Positions 17,823 through 29,367 are shown, numbered from the stretch's first letter. The stretch: 64,000 nt of DNA from a bacterium Scap17 (GCA_013376735.1 VINJ01000001.1:3926001-3990000); one strand, 5' to 3'. The notes: generated by a model from the sequence alone, not told the origin. Translations and numbers: made by a program.

Positions 17823-17850
17823 AAAAAAAAGCCCTCGCTGAACGAGGGCC
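17823..17850 (-). terminator. Intrinsic terminator of ssb
   Basis: The stem GCCCTCG / CGAGGGC (17831-17837 with 17843-17849) has a five-base loop. On the minus strand it is followed by an eight-T run. It lies 54 bases after the ssb stop codon. Confidence 0.9.
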
Positions 17851-17903
17851 TTTTCATCGTCATCGCTTGCGCGTTCTATCGGCGCACAGCCGAAAAACTT
17901 TAC

Positions 17904-18563
17904 TCAAAACGGAATTTCATCATCGAAATCATCGAAGCTGCCCGCGGGCGGCGCACCGAAGTTGTTGTTCTGAGAATTGTTCTGCTGGGCGGGCTGCTGG
18001 CCACCGAAGTTGTTGCCCTGCTGAGGGGCCGGCTGCTGACCACCGAACTGACCGCCCTGCTGCTGACCACCGAACTGACCGCCCTGCTGCTGACCACCGA
18101 ACTGACCGCCCTGCTGCTGACCACCGAACTGGCCACCCTGCTGGGGTGCTGCGGCCGGTTGCTGGCCGCCCTGCTGAGGCGCCTGCTGCGGACGACCACC
18201 CGCGAAGTTACCGCCGCCACCTTCGCCACGCGTATCCAGCATCTGCATGTCGTTGGCCACGATTTCGGTGCTGTAACGATCGTTGCCGTTCTGATCCTGC
18301 CACTTGCGGGTCTGCAGGCGGCCTTCGATATACAGACGTGAGCCTTTCTTGACGTATTGCTGGGCCACTTCAGCCAGCTTGTTGAACATCACCACACGGT
18401 GCCATTCGGTACGCTCCTGACGCTGACCACTCTGACGATCATTCCAGGTATCCGTCGTTGCGAGATTCAGGTTGCACACCGCACTGCCGGAGGGGGTGAA
18501 GCGAACTTCCGGGTCTTGACCGAGATTGCCGATCAGAATGACCTTGTTTACGCCACGAGCCAT
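17904..18563 (-). CDS. ssb: Single-stranded DNA-binding protein
   Basis: SSB, 219 residues, coats single-stranded DNA in replication, repair and recombination. The OB fold occupies residues 1-112 ([35 protein letters not shown]). A long Gln/Gly/Pro-rich disordered linker follows, then the acidic protein-interaction tip DDFDDEIPF. The linker includes four copies of a nine-residue unit ([13 protein letters not shown]) encoded by a 27-bp tandem repeat, making the protein about 40 residues longer than E. coli SSB (178). GCAGGAG precedes the ATG at 18563. It lies just downstream of the MFS gene, as in Pseudomonas. Confidence 0.97.
   Translation of the reverse strand: MARGVNKVILIGNLGQDPEVRFTPSGSAVCNLNLATTDTWNDRQSGQRQERTEWHRVVMFNKLAEVAQQYVKKGSRLYIEGRLQTRKWQDQNGNDRYSTEIVANDMQMLDTRGEGGGGNFAGGRPQQAPQQGGQQPAAAPQQGGQFGGQQQGGQFGGQQQGGQFGGQQQGGQFGGQQPAPQQGNNFGGQQPAQQNNSQNNNFGAPPAGSFDDFDDEIPF
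18033..18140. repeat. ssb: Four tandem 27-bp repeats within ssb
   Basis: Units begin at 18033, 18060, 18087 and 18114. The first three are identical and the fourth has a few changes. Each encodes nine residues of the Gln/Gly linker of SSB, so unit gain or loss keeps frame. Copy number is likely to vary between strains by slipped-strand events. Confidence 0.93.
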
Positions 18564-18650
18564 GAAGATTACTCCTGCAAATGGACCGGTGCGCCATGGG
18601 CACCGGAAAAGGTATCAAGTGCACCGGCAATGTATTGCCGATGTCAGGGT

Positions 18651-20066
18651 TCAGCTGGCAGGCACCTCCGCGCCTGCCGGAGTCTCGTCATCACGCTGGC
18701 GAGTGAAGCGGGCCAGCGCCTTGTCATCCAGTGTATCGCGTGTGACCTTGAGATAAGCGACCCGTTCCTCACGCACCACGAGCGCCTCTTCCACGCCGGG
18801 AATCGCCAGCAGGCGTGTCTGCAGCTCGACGGCTGACAATTGCGAGGCCTCGGGAGACAGGCCGATCACTTCACTGCCCAGATGTCGCGGCGGTTGCATG
18901 CCCCACACCACGGTCAGCCACAGAATGGCGACCAGCCCCATGGCGAAAAACACGCCGCTCAGACCGAAATGCCCGGTCAGCCAGCCGCCCCCGACACCGC
19001 CCACGAAGGCGCCCAGGAACTGACTGGTGGAATAGACCCCCATCGCCGTGCCCTTGGCACCGGCCGGGGCCAGCTTTGAGATCATCGACGGCAAGGTCGC
19101 CTCAAGCAGATTGAAGGCGACGAAGAACAGCCACAGCAGGCCGAGGAACATCGCCAGCCCTGCATGCTCGATGCCATCGATACCCAGCAGCAGCAAGCTT
19201 GTCGCGATGGTCGCGACGGCCCCCAGGAAGACGGGCTTCATGCGCCGATACTTCTCGGCCACGATGACCAGCGGCAGCATGGCGACAAAGGCCAGCCCCA
19301 TCAATGGCAGGTAGATCCAGCCGTGATGCGCCGGGGCGATACCGAAATTGACCAGCTGCTGGGGAATGGCCACGAAGCTGGCGGTCAGGATCATGTGCAG
19401 CGCAAAGATCGAAACATCCATGCGCAACAATGCGGAATTCGCGAGGATACCCTTGAGCTGGCGCCTATCAAGCCCCACATCCTGATGTTGACGCCTAGGC
19501 GCAGCTGGCACCAGCTTCCAGAGCACGAACAGGCTCGCGACGGCCATCACGGCGGTCAACCAGAAGACCCCTGACAAGCCGAAGGCATCTGCGGCCAAGG
19601 GCCCTGCGACCATCGCCAGTGCAAAGGCGACCCCGATCGACATGCCGATGGAGGCCATCGCCATGGTGCGAACCTCCTCCCGGGTCTGATCGGCCAACAG
19701 GGCCATGATTGCCCCCGCCACGGCGCCGCTGCCCTGCAGACAGCGTCCGAGGATGATCATCTCGATGCTGTCGGCCGTCGCCGCGACCAGCGAGCCCAGA
19801 ATGAACAACCCGAGCCCGAAGCCGATCACGGCCTTGCGCCCCAGTCGGTCTGACAGCCAGCCGAACGGAATCTGCAGCAATGCCTGGGTCAGCCCGTAGC
19901 CACCCAGCGCCACGCCGACCAGGGTCGGCGTCGCACCGGCGAGGTCACGGGTATAGAGCGCCAGTACCGGCAACACCATGAACAGCCCCAGCATGCGAGA
20001 TGCATAGAGGCTGGCAAGGCCGACGATGGCGCGGCGTTCCGGCGCGAGCAGTCGAGAGGTTTTCAT
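18651..20066 (-). CDS. YajR-like major facilitator superfamily transporter
   Basis: A 471-residue protein with twelve membrane helices. It shows the MFS motif A region GWLSDRLGRKAVI (after TM2) and a C-terminal soluble domain of about 70 residues (GVEEALVVREERVAYLKV) that matches the ferredoxin-like YAM domain of E. coli YajR. It should be a proton-driven exporter of unknown substrate. The start at ATG 20066 begins the conserved region; an upstream extension to 20171 is Ser/Pro-rich and unlike the family. The MFS gene between ssb and divergent uvrA is conserved in Pseudomonas, so the position is ancestral. Confidence 0.9.
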   Translation of the reverse strand: MKTSRLLAPERRAIVGLASLYASRMLGLFMVLPVLALYTRDLAGATPTLVGVALGGYGLTQALLQIPFGWLSDRLGRKAVIGFGLGLFILGSLVAATADSIEMIILGRCLQGSGAVAGAIMALLADQTREEVRTMAMASIGMSIGVAFALAMVAGPLAADAFGLSGVFWLTAVMAVASLFVLWKLVPAAPRRQHQDVGLDRRQLKGILANSALLRMDVSIFALHMILTASFVAIPQQLVNFGIAPAHHGWIYLPLMGLAFVAMLPLVIVAEKYRRMKPVFLGAVATIATSLLLLGIDGIEHAGLAMFLGLLWLFFVAFNLLEATLPSMISKLAPAGAKGTAMGVYSTSQFLGAFVGGVGGGWLTGHFGLSGVFFAMGLVAILWLTVVWGMQPPRHLGSEVIGLSPEASQLSAVELQTRLLAIPGVEEALVVREERVAYLKVTRDTLDDKALARFTRQRDDETPAGAEVPAS

Positions 20067-20211
20067 GGGCGGCGGCGGGCTCCGGAGCGTGACAGTCAAG
20101 AAGAGGGAGGCCGACCACGTGGGTCGCCGAGATGTGACGTCCAACGGTGGTCGCCCACCAATGGACTGCATATTCTAAGGCCCGCTTGGCGGCTTTGAAA
20201 GCATGCAGCCT

Positions 20212-20241
20212 TTGCCGGGTGTTTCACCCGCGCCTTATAAT
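20212..20241 (+). promoter_or_regulatory. Sigma-70 promoter of uvrA
   Basis: TTGCCG (20212-20217) and a perfect TATAAT (20236-20241) have an 18-bp spacer and end 32 bases before the uvrA ATG. The spacer contains the palindrome CGGGTGTTTCACCCG. No CTG-N10-CAG LexA box was found in this divergent region, so SOS control is not evident. Confidence 0.65.
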
Positions 20242-20273
20242 CGTTGCTTTTATCGACGCAGCCCGAGGTGGCA

Positions 20274-23153
20274 ATGGACAGGATTCAGGTGAGGGGTGCG
20301 CGCACCCACAACCTCAAGAACATCGATGTCGAACTGCCGCGTGACAAGCTGATCGTGGTGACCGGACTTTCCGGTTCCGGCAAGTCATCACTTGCCTTTG
20401 ACACTCTCTACGCCGAGGGACAGCGGCGCTACGTCGAATCACTGTCCACCTATGCTCGTCAGTTCCTGTCGATGATGGAAAAGCCGGACATCGACCATAT
20501 CGAAGGTCTGTCACCGGCGATTTCCATCGAACAGAAATCGACCTCGCACAACCCGCGCTCCACCGTCGGCACCATCACCGAGATCTACGATTACCTGCGC
20601 CTGCTGTATGCTCGCGCCGGTACGCCGCGCTGCCCGGATCACGACATCGACCTGGAAGCCCAGACCATCTCGCAGATGGTCGATCAGGCGCTCGCCCTGC
20701 CGGAAGGCAGCAAGCTGATGCTGCTGGCACCGGTGGTCAGCGGCCGCAAGGGTGAGCATCTCCAGCTGTTGTCAGAACTGCGCGCCCAGGGCTTCGTGCG
20801 CGCACGTATCGATGGCGTGATCGTCGAGCTGGATGATCTCAAGCCGCTGGAGAAGAACAAGAAGCACGATATCGACGTCGTCGTCGATCGCTTCAAGGTG
20901 CGTGAAGACCTCAAGCAGCGTCTGGCCGAATCCTTCGAGACCGCGCTGAATCTGGCCGACGGCAGCGCACGCCTGCATTTCATGGACGGCGAGCAGGAAG
21001 ACCTCGTCTTCTCATCACGCTTTGCCTGCCCGGTGTGCGGCTATGCGCTGGCCGAGCTGGAACCGCGCCTGTTCTCCTTCAACAATCCGGCAGGCGCCTG
21101 TCCGACCTGCGACGGCCTGGGCGTGAAGCAATACTTCGATCCTGAAAAGCTGATCAGCCACCCGGAGCTATCGCTGGCCGAAGGCGTCATCAAGGGCTGG
21201 GACCGCCGCAGCGTCTACTACTTCAGCCAGCTCCAGGCCGTGGCCGAGCATTACGGCTTCGCGCTGGAAGCGCCTTGGGAGTCGCTCAGCGATGAAGCGC
21301 GCGATGCCGTGCTCAACGGCAGCGGACGCGAGGACATCGCCTTCAGTTACGTGAACGATCGTGGCCGCAAGGTGACCCGCGAGCATCCCTTCGAGGGCGT
21401 GCTGCCCAACATGGAGCGCCGCTATCGCGAGACCGAATCCAACATGGTGCGCGAGGACCTCGCACGCTATCTGGCGGTCCAGCCATGCCCGAGCTGTGAT
21501 GGCTCGCGCCTGCGCCGGGAAGCACGCCACGTCTATGTCGATGATCGCACGCTCGCCGACGTCGTACGCCAGCCGATCGGTGAGGCGTGGGAAGAGTTCG
21601 GCAAGTTGAGCCTGCCGGGACGCAAGGGCGAGATCGCCGCCAAGATTGTGCACGAGATTCAGGCGCGCCTCGAATTTCTCGTCAATGTCGGCCTCGACTA
21701 CCTGACCCTGGAGCGCAGCGCCGACACCCTGTCCGGCGGTGAAGCGCAGCGCATCCGTCTGGCCAGCCAGATCGGTGCCGGCTTGGTCGGGGTGATGTAC
21801 ATCCTCGACGAGCCGTCCATCGGCCTGCACCAGCGCGACAATGATCGCCTGCTCAAGACGCTGATCCACCTGCGCGACCTGGGCAACACCGTGATCGTGG
21901 TCGAGCATGATGAAGATGCGATTCGTGCCGCAGACCATGTGCTGGATATCGGCCCGGGCGCCGGCGTGCATGGTGGCGAGATCGTCGCCCAAGGCACGCC
22001 TGAGCAGATCGAGGCGACGCCTGGCTCATTGACCGGACAATACCTGAGCGGCGAGCGCGAGATCGCCGTGCCGCCCTACCGCCTTCCGGCCAACCCTGAA
22101 AAGGTACTGCGTTTGACCGGCGCCACCGGCAACAACCTGCAGGATGTGACGCTGACGCTGCCGACAGGCCTGCTGACGTGCATCACCGGGGTCTCGGGCT
22201 CAGGCAAGTCGACGCTGATCAATGCCACCCTGATGCCACTGGCGGCGCGTGAGCTCAATCGCGCCACCACCCTGACGCCCGCGCCCTACGGCACCATCGA
22301 AGGGCTGAACCTGTTCGACAAGATGGTGGATATCGACCAGAGCCCCATCGGGCGTACGCCACGCTCCAATCCGGCGACCTATACCGGCATCTTCACGCCG
22401 ATCCGCGAGCTGTTCTCCGGCACTCAGGAAGCGCGTGCCCGCGGCTACAAGCCGGGACGCTTCAGCTTCAACGTCAAGGGCGGTCGCTGCGAGGCCTGCC
22501 AGGGCGACGGCCTGATCAAGGTCGAGATGCACTTCCTGCCCGACATGTACGTGCCCTGCGATGTCTGCAAGGGCAAGCGCTACAACCGTGAAACGCTTGA
22601 AGTGCAGTACAAGGGCAAGAACATCCATGAAGTGCTGGAGATGACCATCGAGGAGGCCTTGGAGTTCTTCTCGCCGGTACCGGCCATCGCTCGCCGCCTG
22701 CAGACGCTGATGGATGTCGGCTTGTCCTATGTCCGTCTCGGCCAGAGCGCGACTACCTTGTCCGGCGGTGAAGCCCAGCGCGTCAAGCTGGCGCGTGAGC
22801 TGGCCAAGCGCGACACCGGCAAGACACTCTACATTCTCGATGAGCCGACCACCGGCCTTCACTTCGAGGATATCCGTCAGCTACTGGTCGTGCTGCACCG
22901 ACTGCGTGATCACGGCAATACCGTGGTGGTGATCGAGCACAATCTGGACGTGATCAAGACAGCCGACTGGCTGATCGACCTCGGCCCGGAAGGCGGCTCA
23001 GGCGGCGGCCAGATCATCGCCGAGGGCACCCCGGAGCAGCTGGCCACGCAGGAGATCTCGCACACCGGGCGCTTCCTGGCCCCGCTGCTGGAACGCAAGA
23101 AGGCCAGCGACATTACGTCGACCCGCAAGAAGACAGCCGAGACCAGCAGCTGA
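20274..23153 (+). CDS. uvrA: Excinuclease ABC subunit A
   Basis: UvrA, 959 residues (E. coli 940), is the damage-recognition ATPase of nucleotide excision repair. It has two ABC ATPase modules: Walker [10 protein letters not shown] (about 31-39) and GVSGSGKST. There are two signatures, LSGGEAQR, and Walker B motifs [10 protein letters not shown] and [10 protein letters not shown]. Two zinc-binding sets are present (CPVCGYA...CPTCDG and CEACQGDG...CDVCKGK). ATG 20274 matches the family N-terminus ([17 protein letters not shown]). It is divergent from the MFS gene. With the nearby photolyase the window carries both light and dark repair of UV damage. Confidence 0.98.
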   Translation: MDRIQVRGARTHNLKNIDVELPRDKLIVVTGLSGSGKSSLAFDTLYAEGQRRYVESLSTYARQFLSMMEKPDIDHIEGLSPAISIEQKSTSHNPRSTVGTITEIYDYLRLLYARAGTPRCPDHDIDLEAQTISQMVDQALALPEGSKLMLLAPVVSGRKGEHLQLLSELRAQGFVRARIDGVIVELDDLKPLEKNKKHDIDVVVDRFKVREDLKQRLAESFETALNLADGSARLHFMDGEQEDLVFSSRFACPVCGYALAELEPRLFSFNNPAGACPTCDGLGVKQYFDPEKLISHPELSLAEGVIKGWDRRSVYYFSQLQAVAEHYGFALEAPWESLSDEARDAVLNGSGREDIAFSYVNDRGRKVTREHPFEGVLPNMERRYRETESNMVREDLARYLAVQPCPSCDGSRLRREARHVYVDDRTLADVVRQPIGEAWEEFGKLSLPGRKGEIAAKIVHEIQARLEFLVNVGLDYLTLERSADTLSGGEAQRIRLASQIGAGLVGVMYILDEPSIGLHQRDNDRLLKTLIHLRDLGNTVIVVEHDEDAIRAADHVLDIGPGAGVHGGEIVAQGTPEQIEATPGSLTGQYLSGEREIAVPPYRLPANPEKVLRLTGATGNNLQDVTLTLPTGLLTCITGVSGSGKSTLINATLMPLAARELNRATTLTPAPYGTIEGLNLFDKMVDIDQSPIGRTPRSNPATYTGIFTPIRELFSGTQEARARGYKPGRFSFNVKGGRCEACQGDGLIKVEMHFLPDMYVPCDVCKGKRYNRETLEVQYKGKNIHEVLEMTIEEALEFFSPVPAIARRLQTLMDVGLSYVRLGQSATTLSGGEAQRVKLARELAKRDTGKTLYILDEPTTGLHFEDIRQLLVVLHRLRDHGNTVVVIEHNLDVIKTADWLIDLGPEGGSGGGQIIAEGTPEQLATQEISHTGRFLAPLLERKKASDITSTRKKTAETSS

Positions 23154-23287
23154 TCAGTTGGCAAGGCACCCGATGTCTCGGCCCCCCTGATTCACCTCGC
23201 CCTCAACGCATCGAAAACACTCGGAGGGCGAGGTGAACTCCCTGAGAAACTCGAAATACCAGTATCATCCAGCCGGCCGACAGGCAT

Positions 23288-23322
23288 AAAAAAAGGCCAA
23301 CCCGTGAGGGTTGGCCTTTTCT
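23288..23322. terminator. Bidirectional terminator between uvrA and the alpha operon
   Basis: The stem GGCCAACCC / GGGTTGGCC with loop GTGA is preceded by A7 and followed by TTTTCTT. It can end uvrA on the + strand and the long ribosomal-protein transcript after rplQ on the - strand. Confidence 0.92.
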
Positions 23323-23344
23323 TGTGGACGAAGCAAGCCGAAGC

Positions 23345-23731
23345 TTACTCTTCGCCTGCTGCCTCGGAGGCAGCCGGACGATCGACCAGCTCGACGAATG
23401 CCATCGGGGCATTGTCACCGGCACGATAGCCACACTTCAGGATGCGCAGGTAACCACCCGGACGGGAGGTGTAGCGCGGGCCGAGCTCGTTGAAGAGCTT
23501 GCCGACCGCTTCCTTGGAACCGGTGCGAGAGAACGCCAGGCGGCGGTTCGCAACGGAATCCTGCTTGGCCAGGGTGATCAGCGGCTCGATATGACGACGC
23601 AGTTCCTTGGCTTTCGGCAGGGTAGTCTTGATGACCTCGTGCTCTACCAGAGAGATGCACATGTTCTTGAACATGGCTTCACGGTGAGAGCTGGTACGGT
23701 TCAGGTGACGACCACTCTTACGATGACGCAT
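23345..23731 (-). CDS. rplQ: 50S ribosomal protein L17
   Basis: L17, 128 residues (E. coli 127), binds 23S rRNA near the exit of the peptide tunnel. The N-terminus [17 protein letters not shown] and the central [18 protein letters not shown] are diagnostic. The C-terminal tail is short and acidic (SEAAGEE). It is the last gene of the alpha operon, 46 bases after rpoA, and ends just before the terminator at 23288-23322. Confidence 0.98.
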   Translation of the reverse strand: MRHRKSGRHLNRTSSHREAMFKNMCISLVEHEVIKTTLPKAKELRRHIEPLITLAKQDSVANRRLAFSRTGSKEAVGKLFNELGPRYTSRPGGYLRILKCGYRAGDNAPMAFVELVDRPAASEAAGEE

Positions 23732-23777
23732 GGTTGTGATTCCTTACCAGTCTGGGGCTTGAGCCGACCGGGCTTCC

Positions 23778-24776
23778 TTACGCGGAAGCCTTGTCGTCCT
23801 TCAGGCTTGCGGGCGGCCAGTTTTCCAACCGCATGCCGAGGGACAGACCACGCGCGGACAGCACGTCCTTGATTTCATTCAAGGACTTCTTGCCGAGATT
23901 CGGGGTCTTCAGCAGCTCAACTTCGGTGCGCTGAATGAGATCACCGATGTAATAGATATTCTCGGCCTTGAGACAGTTCGCACTGCGAACAGTCAGCTCA
24001 AGATCGTCTACGGGACGGAGAAGGATCGGATCGATTTGATCTTCCTCTTCTTCGACTTCCTGTTCCTTGTCTGCTTCCAGATCAACGAAGGCGGCCAGCT
24101 GCTCCTGCAGGATAGTTGCGGAGCGGCGGATCGCTTCTTCCGGATCCAGTGTGCCGTCGGTTTCCAGGTCGATCACCAGCTTGTCGAGGTTGGTGCGCTG
24201 TTCGACACGCGCAGCCTCGACGGCATAGGAGACCCGACGAACCGGGGTGAAGGTCGCATCCAGCTGGAGGCGGCCAATGGCACGAGATTCGTCATCTGCG
24301 GAAGTGCGGGCATCTGCCGCTTCGTAGCCGCGGCCACGAGCGATCTTGAGCTGCATCTTCAGCTCGCCACCATCGTTGAGGTGAGCGATGACGTGATCCG
24401 GATTCACGATTTCGAGATCGTGGTCACCAGCGATGTCGCCGGCAGTCACGATACCCGGGCCCTTCTTGTTCAGCGCCAGCACAGCTTCGTCGCGACCATG
24501 CATCTTGATGGCCACGTCCTTGAGGTTCAGCAGGATTTCAATTACATCCTCCTGCACCCCTTCAATGGCGCTGTACTCGTGCAGAACGCCTTCGATCTCA
24601 GCTTCCACGACGGCACAGCCGGGCATGGAAGAAAGCAGGATGCGACGCAGAGCATTCCCCAGGGTGTGGCCGAAACCACGCTCGAAGGGTTCGAGGACGA
24701 TTCGCGCGTGATGGGCGCTGACTTCCTCGACCTTGATATCGCGAGGACGGAGAAACTCTGTCACTGAGCGCTGCAT
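23778..24776 (-). CDS. rpoA: DNA-directed RNA polymerase alpha subunit
   Basis: The 332-residue alpha subunit has the N-terminal dimerisation and assembly domain (about 1-235; [22 protein letters not shown]) and an acidic linker ([12 protein letters not shown]). The C-terminal domain carries [12 protein letters not shown], with the Arg265-equivalent that reads UP elements and contacts activators. It lies between rpsD and rplQ as in most gammaproteobacteria, so RNA polymerase supply is tied to ribosomal-protein transcription. Confidence 0.99.
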   Translation of the reverse strand: MQRSVTEFLRPRDIKVEEVSAHHARIVLEPFERGFGHTLGNALRRILLSSMPGCAVVEAEIEGVLHEYSAIEGVQEDVIEILLNLKDVAIKMHGRDEAVLALNKKGPGIVTAGDIAGDHDLEIVNPDHVIAHLNDGGELKMQLKIARGRGYEAADARTSADDESRAIGRLQLDATFTPVRRVSYAVEAARVEQRTNLDKLVIDLETDGTLDPEEAIRRSATILQEQLAAFVDLEADKEQEVEEEEDQIDPILLRPVDDLELTVRSANCLKAENIYYIGDLIQRTEVELLKTPNLGKKSLNEIKDVLSARGLSLGMRLENWPPASLKDDKASA

Positions 24777-24850
24777 AAGAACACCTTTAAGGCTGCCAAA
24801 CGGATAATCTGGGTACTCCAGCCGGGCCGACGAATCGGCCCGGCGTTACA

Positions 24851-25471
<621 letters not shown>

Positions 25472-25483
25472 GAGTCTGTCTCC

Positions 25484-25867
25484 TTAAACGCGGCGTTTCT
25501 TCGGCGGACGGCACCCATTATGCGGGATGGGGGTCACGTCGGTGATGCTTTGCACGCGGAAGCCTGCGGCATTGAGAGCACGCACGGCGGACTCACGACC
25601 CGGACCCGGGCCCTTGACCAGCACGTCGACGTTCTTCACACCATATTCGGCTGCAGCGGTCGCTGCACGTTCACTTGCGACTTGCGCAGCGAACGGGGTG
25701 CTCTTGCGAGAACCACGAAAACCCGAACCACCGGCAGTTGCCCAGGAAAGAGCATTGCCCTGGCGGTCTGTGATCGTCACGATAGTGTTGTTAAAAGAGG
25801 CGTGGATATGCGCGACGGCATCCACTACCTGCTTTTTAACCTTCTTGCGCTTACTCGGGTTAGCCAT
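25484..25867 (-). CDS. rpsK: 30S ribosomal protein S11
   Basis: S11, 127 residues, lies on the platform of the 30S subunit beside the mRNA exit. The C-terminal [20 protein letters not shown] retains the Asn that forms isoaspartate in E. coli. The N-terminus is Lys-rich ([12 protein letters not shown]) and in line with the family. It is spaced 30 bases after rpsM and 12 before rpsD in the alpha operon. Confidence 0.98.
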   Translation of the reverse strand: MANPSKRKKVKKQVVDAVAHIHASFNNTIVTITDRQGNALSWATAGGSGFRGSRKSTPFAAQVASERAATAAAEYGVKNVDVLVKGPGPGRESAVRALNAAGFRVQSITDVTPIPHNGCRPPKKRRV

Positions 25868-25897
25868 TAGATGTTTCCTGTCTAAACGCCAGTTCGT

Positions 25898-26254
25898 TTA
25901 CTTGCGAATCGGTTTACGCGGACCTTTGCGTGTACGTGCGTTGGTCTTGGTGCGCTGACCGCGCAACGGCAGACCACGACGATGGCGCAGGCCACGATAG
26001 CAACCGAGGTCCATGAGACGCTTGATGTTCAGCGTGATCTCACGACGCAGGTCGCCTTCGACGGTGTACTTGCCCACCTCGGCACGAACCAGGTCCAGTT
26101 GTTCAACAGACAGATCAGCGATCTTGACGCTCGGTTCTAGACCGAGAGCGGCGCAGATCTGCTGTGCACGCGTACGGCCAATCCCGAAGATATAAGTCAG
26201 CGAGATCGCCGCGTGCTTGTTGTCCGGGATATTGACGCCAGCAATACGGGCCAT
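25898..26254 (-). CDS. rpsM: 30S ribosomal protein S13
   Basis: S13, 118 residues, sits in the 30S head and contacts P-site tRNA and the L5 bridge. [21 protein letters not shown], the helix-two-turns-helix core and the basic C-terminus ([20 protein letters not shown]) are typical. It is the first gene of the alpha operon proper, after a 131-base gap containing a strong hairpin downstream of rpmJ. Confidence 0.98.
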   Translation of the reverse strand: MARIAGVNIPDNKHAAISLTYIFGIGRTRAQQICAALGLEPSVKIADLSVEQLDLVRAEVGKYTVEGDLRREITLNIKRLMDLGCYRGLRHRRGLPLRGQRTKTNARTRKGPRKPIRK

Positions 26255-26307
26255 CAGTTTTCTCCGAAAGGTTAGCGGCGGATTTTACATCCACAAAGGG
26301 CGCAATA

Positions 26308-26345
26308 GCATACCCCTTGATCCCGTCGGGAACAAGGGGGTATGC
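26308..26345 (-). promoter_or_regulatory. Strong hairpin in the rpmJ-rpsM gap, possible S4-responsive leader element
   Basis: The outer arms GCATACCCCTTG and CAAGGGGGTATGC pair with one bulged base, and an inner stem TCCCG/CGGGA continues it. No T-run follows on the minus strand, so it is not a classic terminator. In E. coli, S4 binds a pseudoknot just ahead of rpsM; whether this hairpin does the same is inference. Confidence 0.4.
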
Positions 26346-26385
26346 CAGCACCCGAGCTTGTATTCAGCTAAGCGGGCCTAGGGAA

Positions 26386-26499
26386 TTAACCCTGGCGCTG
26401 CTTGTGGCGGGGCTCAGTGCAGATGACCCGCACTGCGCCACGACGCCGAATGATCTTGCAGTTACGGCAAATTTTCTTGACGGAAGCTCGAACTTTCAT
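26386..26499 (-). CDS. rpmJ: 50S ribosomal protein L36
   Basis: A 37-residue protein read from ATG 26499 to TAA 26386 ([19 protein letters not shown] at the start). It has the zinc ribbon Cys11, Cys14, Cys27 and His32, so this is the zinc-binding C+ form. L36 is the last small 23S-binding protein of the spc operon. It lies 34 bases after secY. Confidence 0.97.
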   Translation of the reverse strand: MKVRASVKKICRNCKIIRRRGAVRVICTEPRHKQRQG

Positions 26500-26533
26500 C
26501 GTTCTCTCCAGTTTGCTAACAGGGGCTGCGCAA

Positions 26534-27868
26534 TCAGCGCATCATGCCACCGCTGCCATAGCCTTTGAGGTTGGCCTTCTTCATCACCGACGCATACTGA
26601 TTTGACATCAGATGCGACTGCACCTGGGCCATGAAGTCCATGACCACCACGACCACGATGAGCAGAGAGGTGCCGCCGAAATAGAACGGAACCTGCCATG
26701 CAACAACGAGGAATTGAGGCATCAGGGAGACTAGGGTGATGTAGAGGGCGCCGAACAGCGTCAGGCGAGTCATCACCTTATCGATGTAACGGGCGGTCTG
26801 TTCGCCTGGGCGAATACCCGGCAGAAACGCTCCTGACTTCTTGAGGTTGTCAGCAACATCCTTCGGATTGAAGACCAGCGCCGTGTAGAAGAAGCAGAAG
26901 AATACTACAGCGGCAGCGAAAAGCAAGATATACAGTGGCTGACCCGGCCCGAGAGCCTGAGATGCCGTCTGCAACCATTGCATGCTTTCACTCTGGCCAA
27001 ACCATTGACCCATCGACGCAGGGAACAGCAGGATGCTTGACGCGAAGATCGGCGGGATGACCCCGGCCATGTTGACCTTCATCGGCAAGTAGCTGCTCTG
27101 ACCTGCATACATCTTGTTGCCAACCTGACGGCGCGGATAGTTCACCGTGATGCGGCGTTGGCCGCGTTCGATGAACACCACGAAGGCAACGGTAACGACT
27201 GCGAGCAGCGTCAGCGCCAGCAGCGGAAGCACATTCCAGGCACCATCATTGCGCGCCAGTTCGAAAGACTGGCCGATGGCACTCGGCAGCCCGGCGACAA
27301 TACCAGCAAAGATGATCAGCGAGATCCCGTTGCCGATACCCTTCTCGGTGATCTGCTCTCCCAGCCACATCAGGAACACTGCACCAGCCACGAACGTGCT
27401 CACGGCGGTGAAGTAGAAGCTGAAGTCAGCGGAATAGGCGACACCGTTTCCGACCAGTCCGACTGCCATGCCGATCGATTGGACCAGGGCCAGTACTACC
27501 GTGCCGTAGCGCGTGTACTGGCTGATCTTGCGACGGCCGGCCTCGCCTTCCTTTTTCAACTGCTCAAGCTGAGGCGAGACCACCGTCAGGAGCTGCATGA
27601 TGATCGACGCGGATATGTAGGGCATGATGCCCAGCGCGAAGATACTCATTCGCTCCAGTGCACCACCGGAGAACATGTTGAACATGCTCAGGATGGTGCC
27701 CTGGTTTTCCCTGAACAAGGCAGCAAGCTGGTCAGGATTGATACCGGGAACGGGGATGTGTGCACCGATTCGGTACACCACGATGGCGATGAACACGAAG
27801 CGCAAACGCGCCCAGAGTTCGCTCAACCCACTTCCCTGCATCGCCGGTACGTTTCCTGACTTAGCCAT
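26534..27868 (-). CDS. secY: Protein translocase subunit SecY
   Basis: SecY, 444 residues (E. coli 443), is the ten-helix channel of the Sec translocon. The N-terminal [21 protein letters not shown], the plug/TM2 region ([20 protein letters not shown]) and the cytoplasmic loop [15 protein letters not shown] that binds SecA and ribosomes are clear. The start directly follows rplO (stop and start adjoin). Its partner SecE is encoded at 53267-53635 in the same supercluster. Confidence 0.99.
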   Translation of the reverse strand: MAKSGNVPAMQGSGLSELWARLRFVFIAIVVYRIGAHIPVPGINPDQLAALFRENQGTILSMFNMFSGGALERMSIFALGIMPYISASIIMQLLTVVSPQLEQLKKEGEAGRRKISQYTRYGTVVLALVQSIGMAVGLVGNGVAYSADFSFYFTAVSTFVAGAVFLMWLGEQITEKGIGNGISLIIFAGIVAGLPSAIGQSFELARNDGAWNVLPLLALTLLAVVTVAFVVFIERGQRRITVNYPRRQVGNKMYAGQSSYLPMKVNMAGVIPPIFASSILLFPASMGQWFGQSESMQWLQTASQALGPGQPLYILLFAAAVVFFCFFYTALVFNPKDVADNLKKSGAFLPGIRPGEQTARYIDKVMTRLTLFGALYITLVSLMPQFLVVAWQVPFYFGGTSLLIVVVVVMDFMAQVQSHLMSNQYASVMKKANLKGYGSGGMMR

Positions 27869-28303
27869 TTAGTCCTCTACCTTGCCACCGGCAGCTTCGA
27901 TCGCAGCACGGGCACCCTTGGTGACCTTAATGCCGCGAACCGTGACTGCCTTGTCCAGTTCGCCGGAGAGCATGACCTTCGCGAACTTCGTGGAATCACG
28001 AAGCACGTTGGCCTTCTTCAGCGTTTCGAGGTCGACGATCTCGCCGTCTACCAGTGCCAGTTCGCTCAGGCGCACTTCTTCGGAAATCAGAGACTTCGCG
28101 GAAGTGAAACCAAACTTCGGCAGGCGACGCTGCATAGGCATCTGACCGCCTTCGAAGCCCGGCTTGACGCTGCCACCGGAACGGGACTTCTGGCCCTTGT
28201 GGCCACGACCGCCGGTCTTACCAAGACCGGAGCCGATACCACGACCGACACGCTTTTCAGCGTGCTTGGAGCCCGGGGCCGGACTCAGGGTATTCAATTT
28301 CAT
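27869..28303 (-). CDS. rplO: 50S ribosomal protein L15
   Basis: L15, 144 residues as in E. coli, is a late-assembly 23S protein with a long basic extension. It begins [21 protein letters not shown] and contains the Gly/Lys-rich stretch [20 protein letters not shown]. It is three bases after rpmD and abuts secY in the spc operon. Confidence 0.98.
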   Translation of the reverse strand: MKLNTLSPAPGSKHAEKRVGRGIGSGLGKTGGRGHKGQKSRSGGSVKPGFEGGQMPMQRRLPKFGFTSAKSLISEEVRLSELALVDGEIVDLETLKKANVLRDSTKFAKVMLSGELDKAVTVRGIKVTKGARAAIEAAGGKVED

Positions 28304-28306
28304 GGA

Positions 28307-28489
28307 TTACTCTCCCTCAACACGGACAAGGTAGTGAACCTTGTTGATCATGCCGCGTACCGCGGGGGTGTCTTCCAGCTCGACAGTGTGACCGATGCGG
28401 CGCAGGCCAAGACCTTTCATGGTGGCCTTGTGCTTTTCGAGGACGCCGATGGTGCTGCGGATCTGGGTTACCGTGATCTTAGCTGCCAT
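28307..28489 (-). CDS. rpmD: 50S ribosomal protein L30
   Basis: L30, 60 residues (E. coli 59), is a small ferredoxin-like 23S protein ([20 protein letters not shown], then [20 protein letters not shown]). It is tightly spaced between rpsE and rplO, as in the E. coli spc operon. Confidence 0.97.
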   Translation of the reverse strand: MAAKITVTQIRSTIGVLEKHKATMKGLGLRRIGHTVELEDTPAVRGMINKVHYLVRVEGE

Positions 28490-28495
28490 GGTGCC

Positions 28496-28996
28496 TTACC
28501 CCGCAATCTTGTCGACAGACAGGCCACGCTTGGCGGCGATGTCTTCCGGAGATTTCATGGCAGCGAGACCGTTGATGGTCGCGCGCACCACGTTGACCGG
28601 ATTGGTGGAACCGTAGCACTTGGCCAGGACGTCATGGACGCCTGCCAGTTCGAGCACGGAACGCATCGCACCGCCGGCAATGATGCCGGTACCTTCGGAC
28701 GCTGGCTGCATGTAGATCTTGGATGCGCCGTGACGAGCCTTCACCGGGTACTGCAGGGTGTGGCCCTTGAGGTCAACCTTGATCATGTTGCGACGAGCCT
28801 GGTCCATTGCCTTCTGGATCGCGACCGGCACTTCACGCGCCTTGCCACGGCCGAAGCCAACACGACCATTGCCGTCACCAACGACAGTCAGAGCGGTGAA
28901 ACCGAAGATACGGCCGCCCTTGACTACCTTGGCGACGCGGTTGATCTGCACGAGCTTCTCTTGCAGGTCACCGCCCTTCTGTTCGATATTCGCCAT
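28496..28996 (-). CDS. rpsE: 30S ribosomal protein S5
   Basis: S5, 166 residues (E. coli 167), is a decoding-fidelity protein at the mRNA entry channel. The dsRBD-like N-terminal domain ([20 protein letters not shown]) and the [20 protein letters not shown] segment are intact. The spectinomycin-loop region near VKGGRIFGF is wild-type in form. It belongs to the spc operon. Confidence 0.98.
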   Translation of the reverse strand: MANIEQKGGDLQEKLVQINRVAKVVKGGRIFGFTALTVVGDGNGRVGFGRGKAREVPVAIQKAMDQARRNMIKVDLKGHTLQYPVKARHGASKIYMQPASEGTGIIAGGAMRSVLELAGVHDVLAKCYGSTNPVNVVRATINGLAAMKSPEDIAAKRGLSVDKIAG

Positions 28997-29007
28997 CGTA
29001 AAACCCT

Positions 29008-29358
29008 TTAGAATTCCAGGCCGCCTTCACGTGCGGCATCGGCCAGGGCCTTCACGCGACCGTGGTACTTGTACCCGGAGCGATCGAAAGCCACTTGCTT
29101 GATACCCGCTTCCTTCGCGCGCTCGGCAATCAGAGCACCCACCTTGGCGGCGGAGTCCGAGTTACCGGTAGAACCTTCGCGCAGGCTCTTGTCGAGCGTG
29201 GATGCGGTGGCCAGGACCTGGCCGCCATCCGGCGAGATGATCTGCGCGTAGATGTGACGCGGGGTGCGGTTCACGCACAGGCGAAACACGCCCAGCTCGC
29301 GGATTTTCGCACGAGCGCGGCGGGCACGACGGAGACGAGATTCTTTCTTCGCGTTCAT
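29008..29358 (-). CDS. rplR: 50S ribosomal protein L18
   Basis: L18, 116 residues (E. coli 117), binds 5S rRNA with L5 and L25 and carries it into the central protuberance. It has the Arg-rich N-terminus ([19 protein letters not shown]) and the C-terminal [20 protein letters not shown]. The gene is 11 bases upstream of rpsE. Confidence 0.98.
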   Translation of the reverse strand: MNAKKESRLRRARRARAKIRELGVFRLCVNRTPRHIYAQIISPDGGQVLATASTLDKSLREGSTGNSDSAAKVGALIAERAKEAGIKQVAFDRSGYKYHGRVKALADAAREGGLEF

Positions 29359-29367
29359 AACCCTGCC

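Noticed and set aside
18033..18140. Regular repeats considered as a CRISPR-like array
   Set aside because: The units are contiguous with no spacers and encode the SSB linker in frame.
20067..20273. LexA/SOS box between the MFS gene and uvrA
   Set aside because: No CTG-N10-CAG match could be found in the divergent region.
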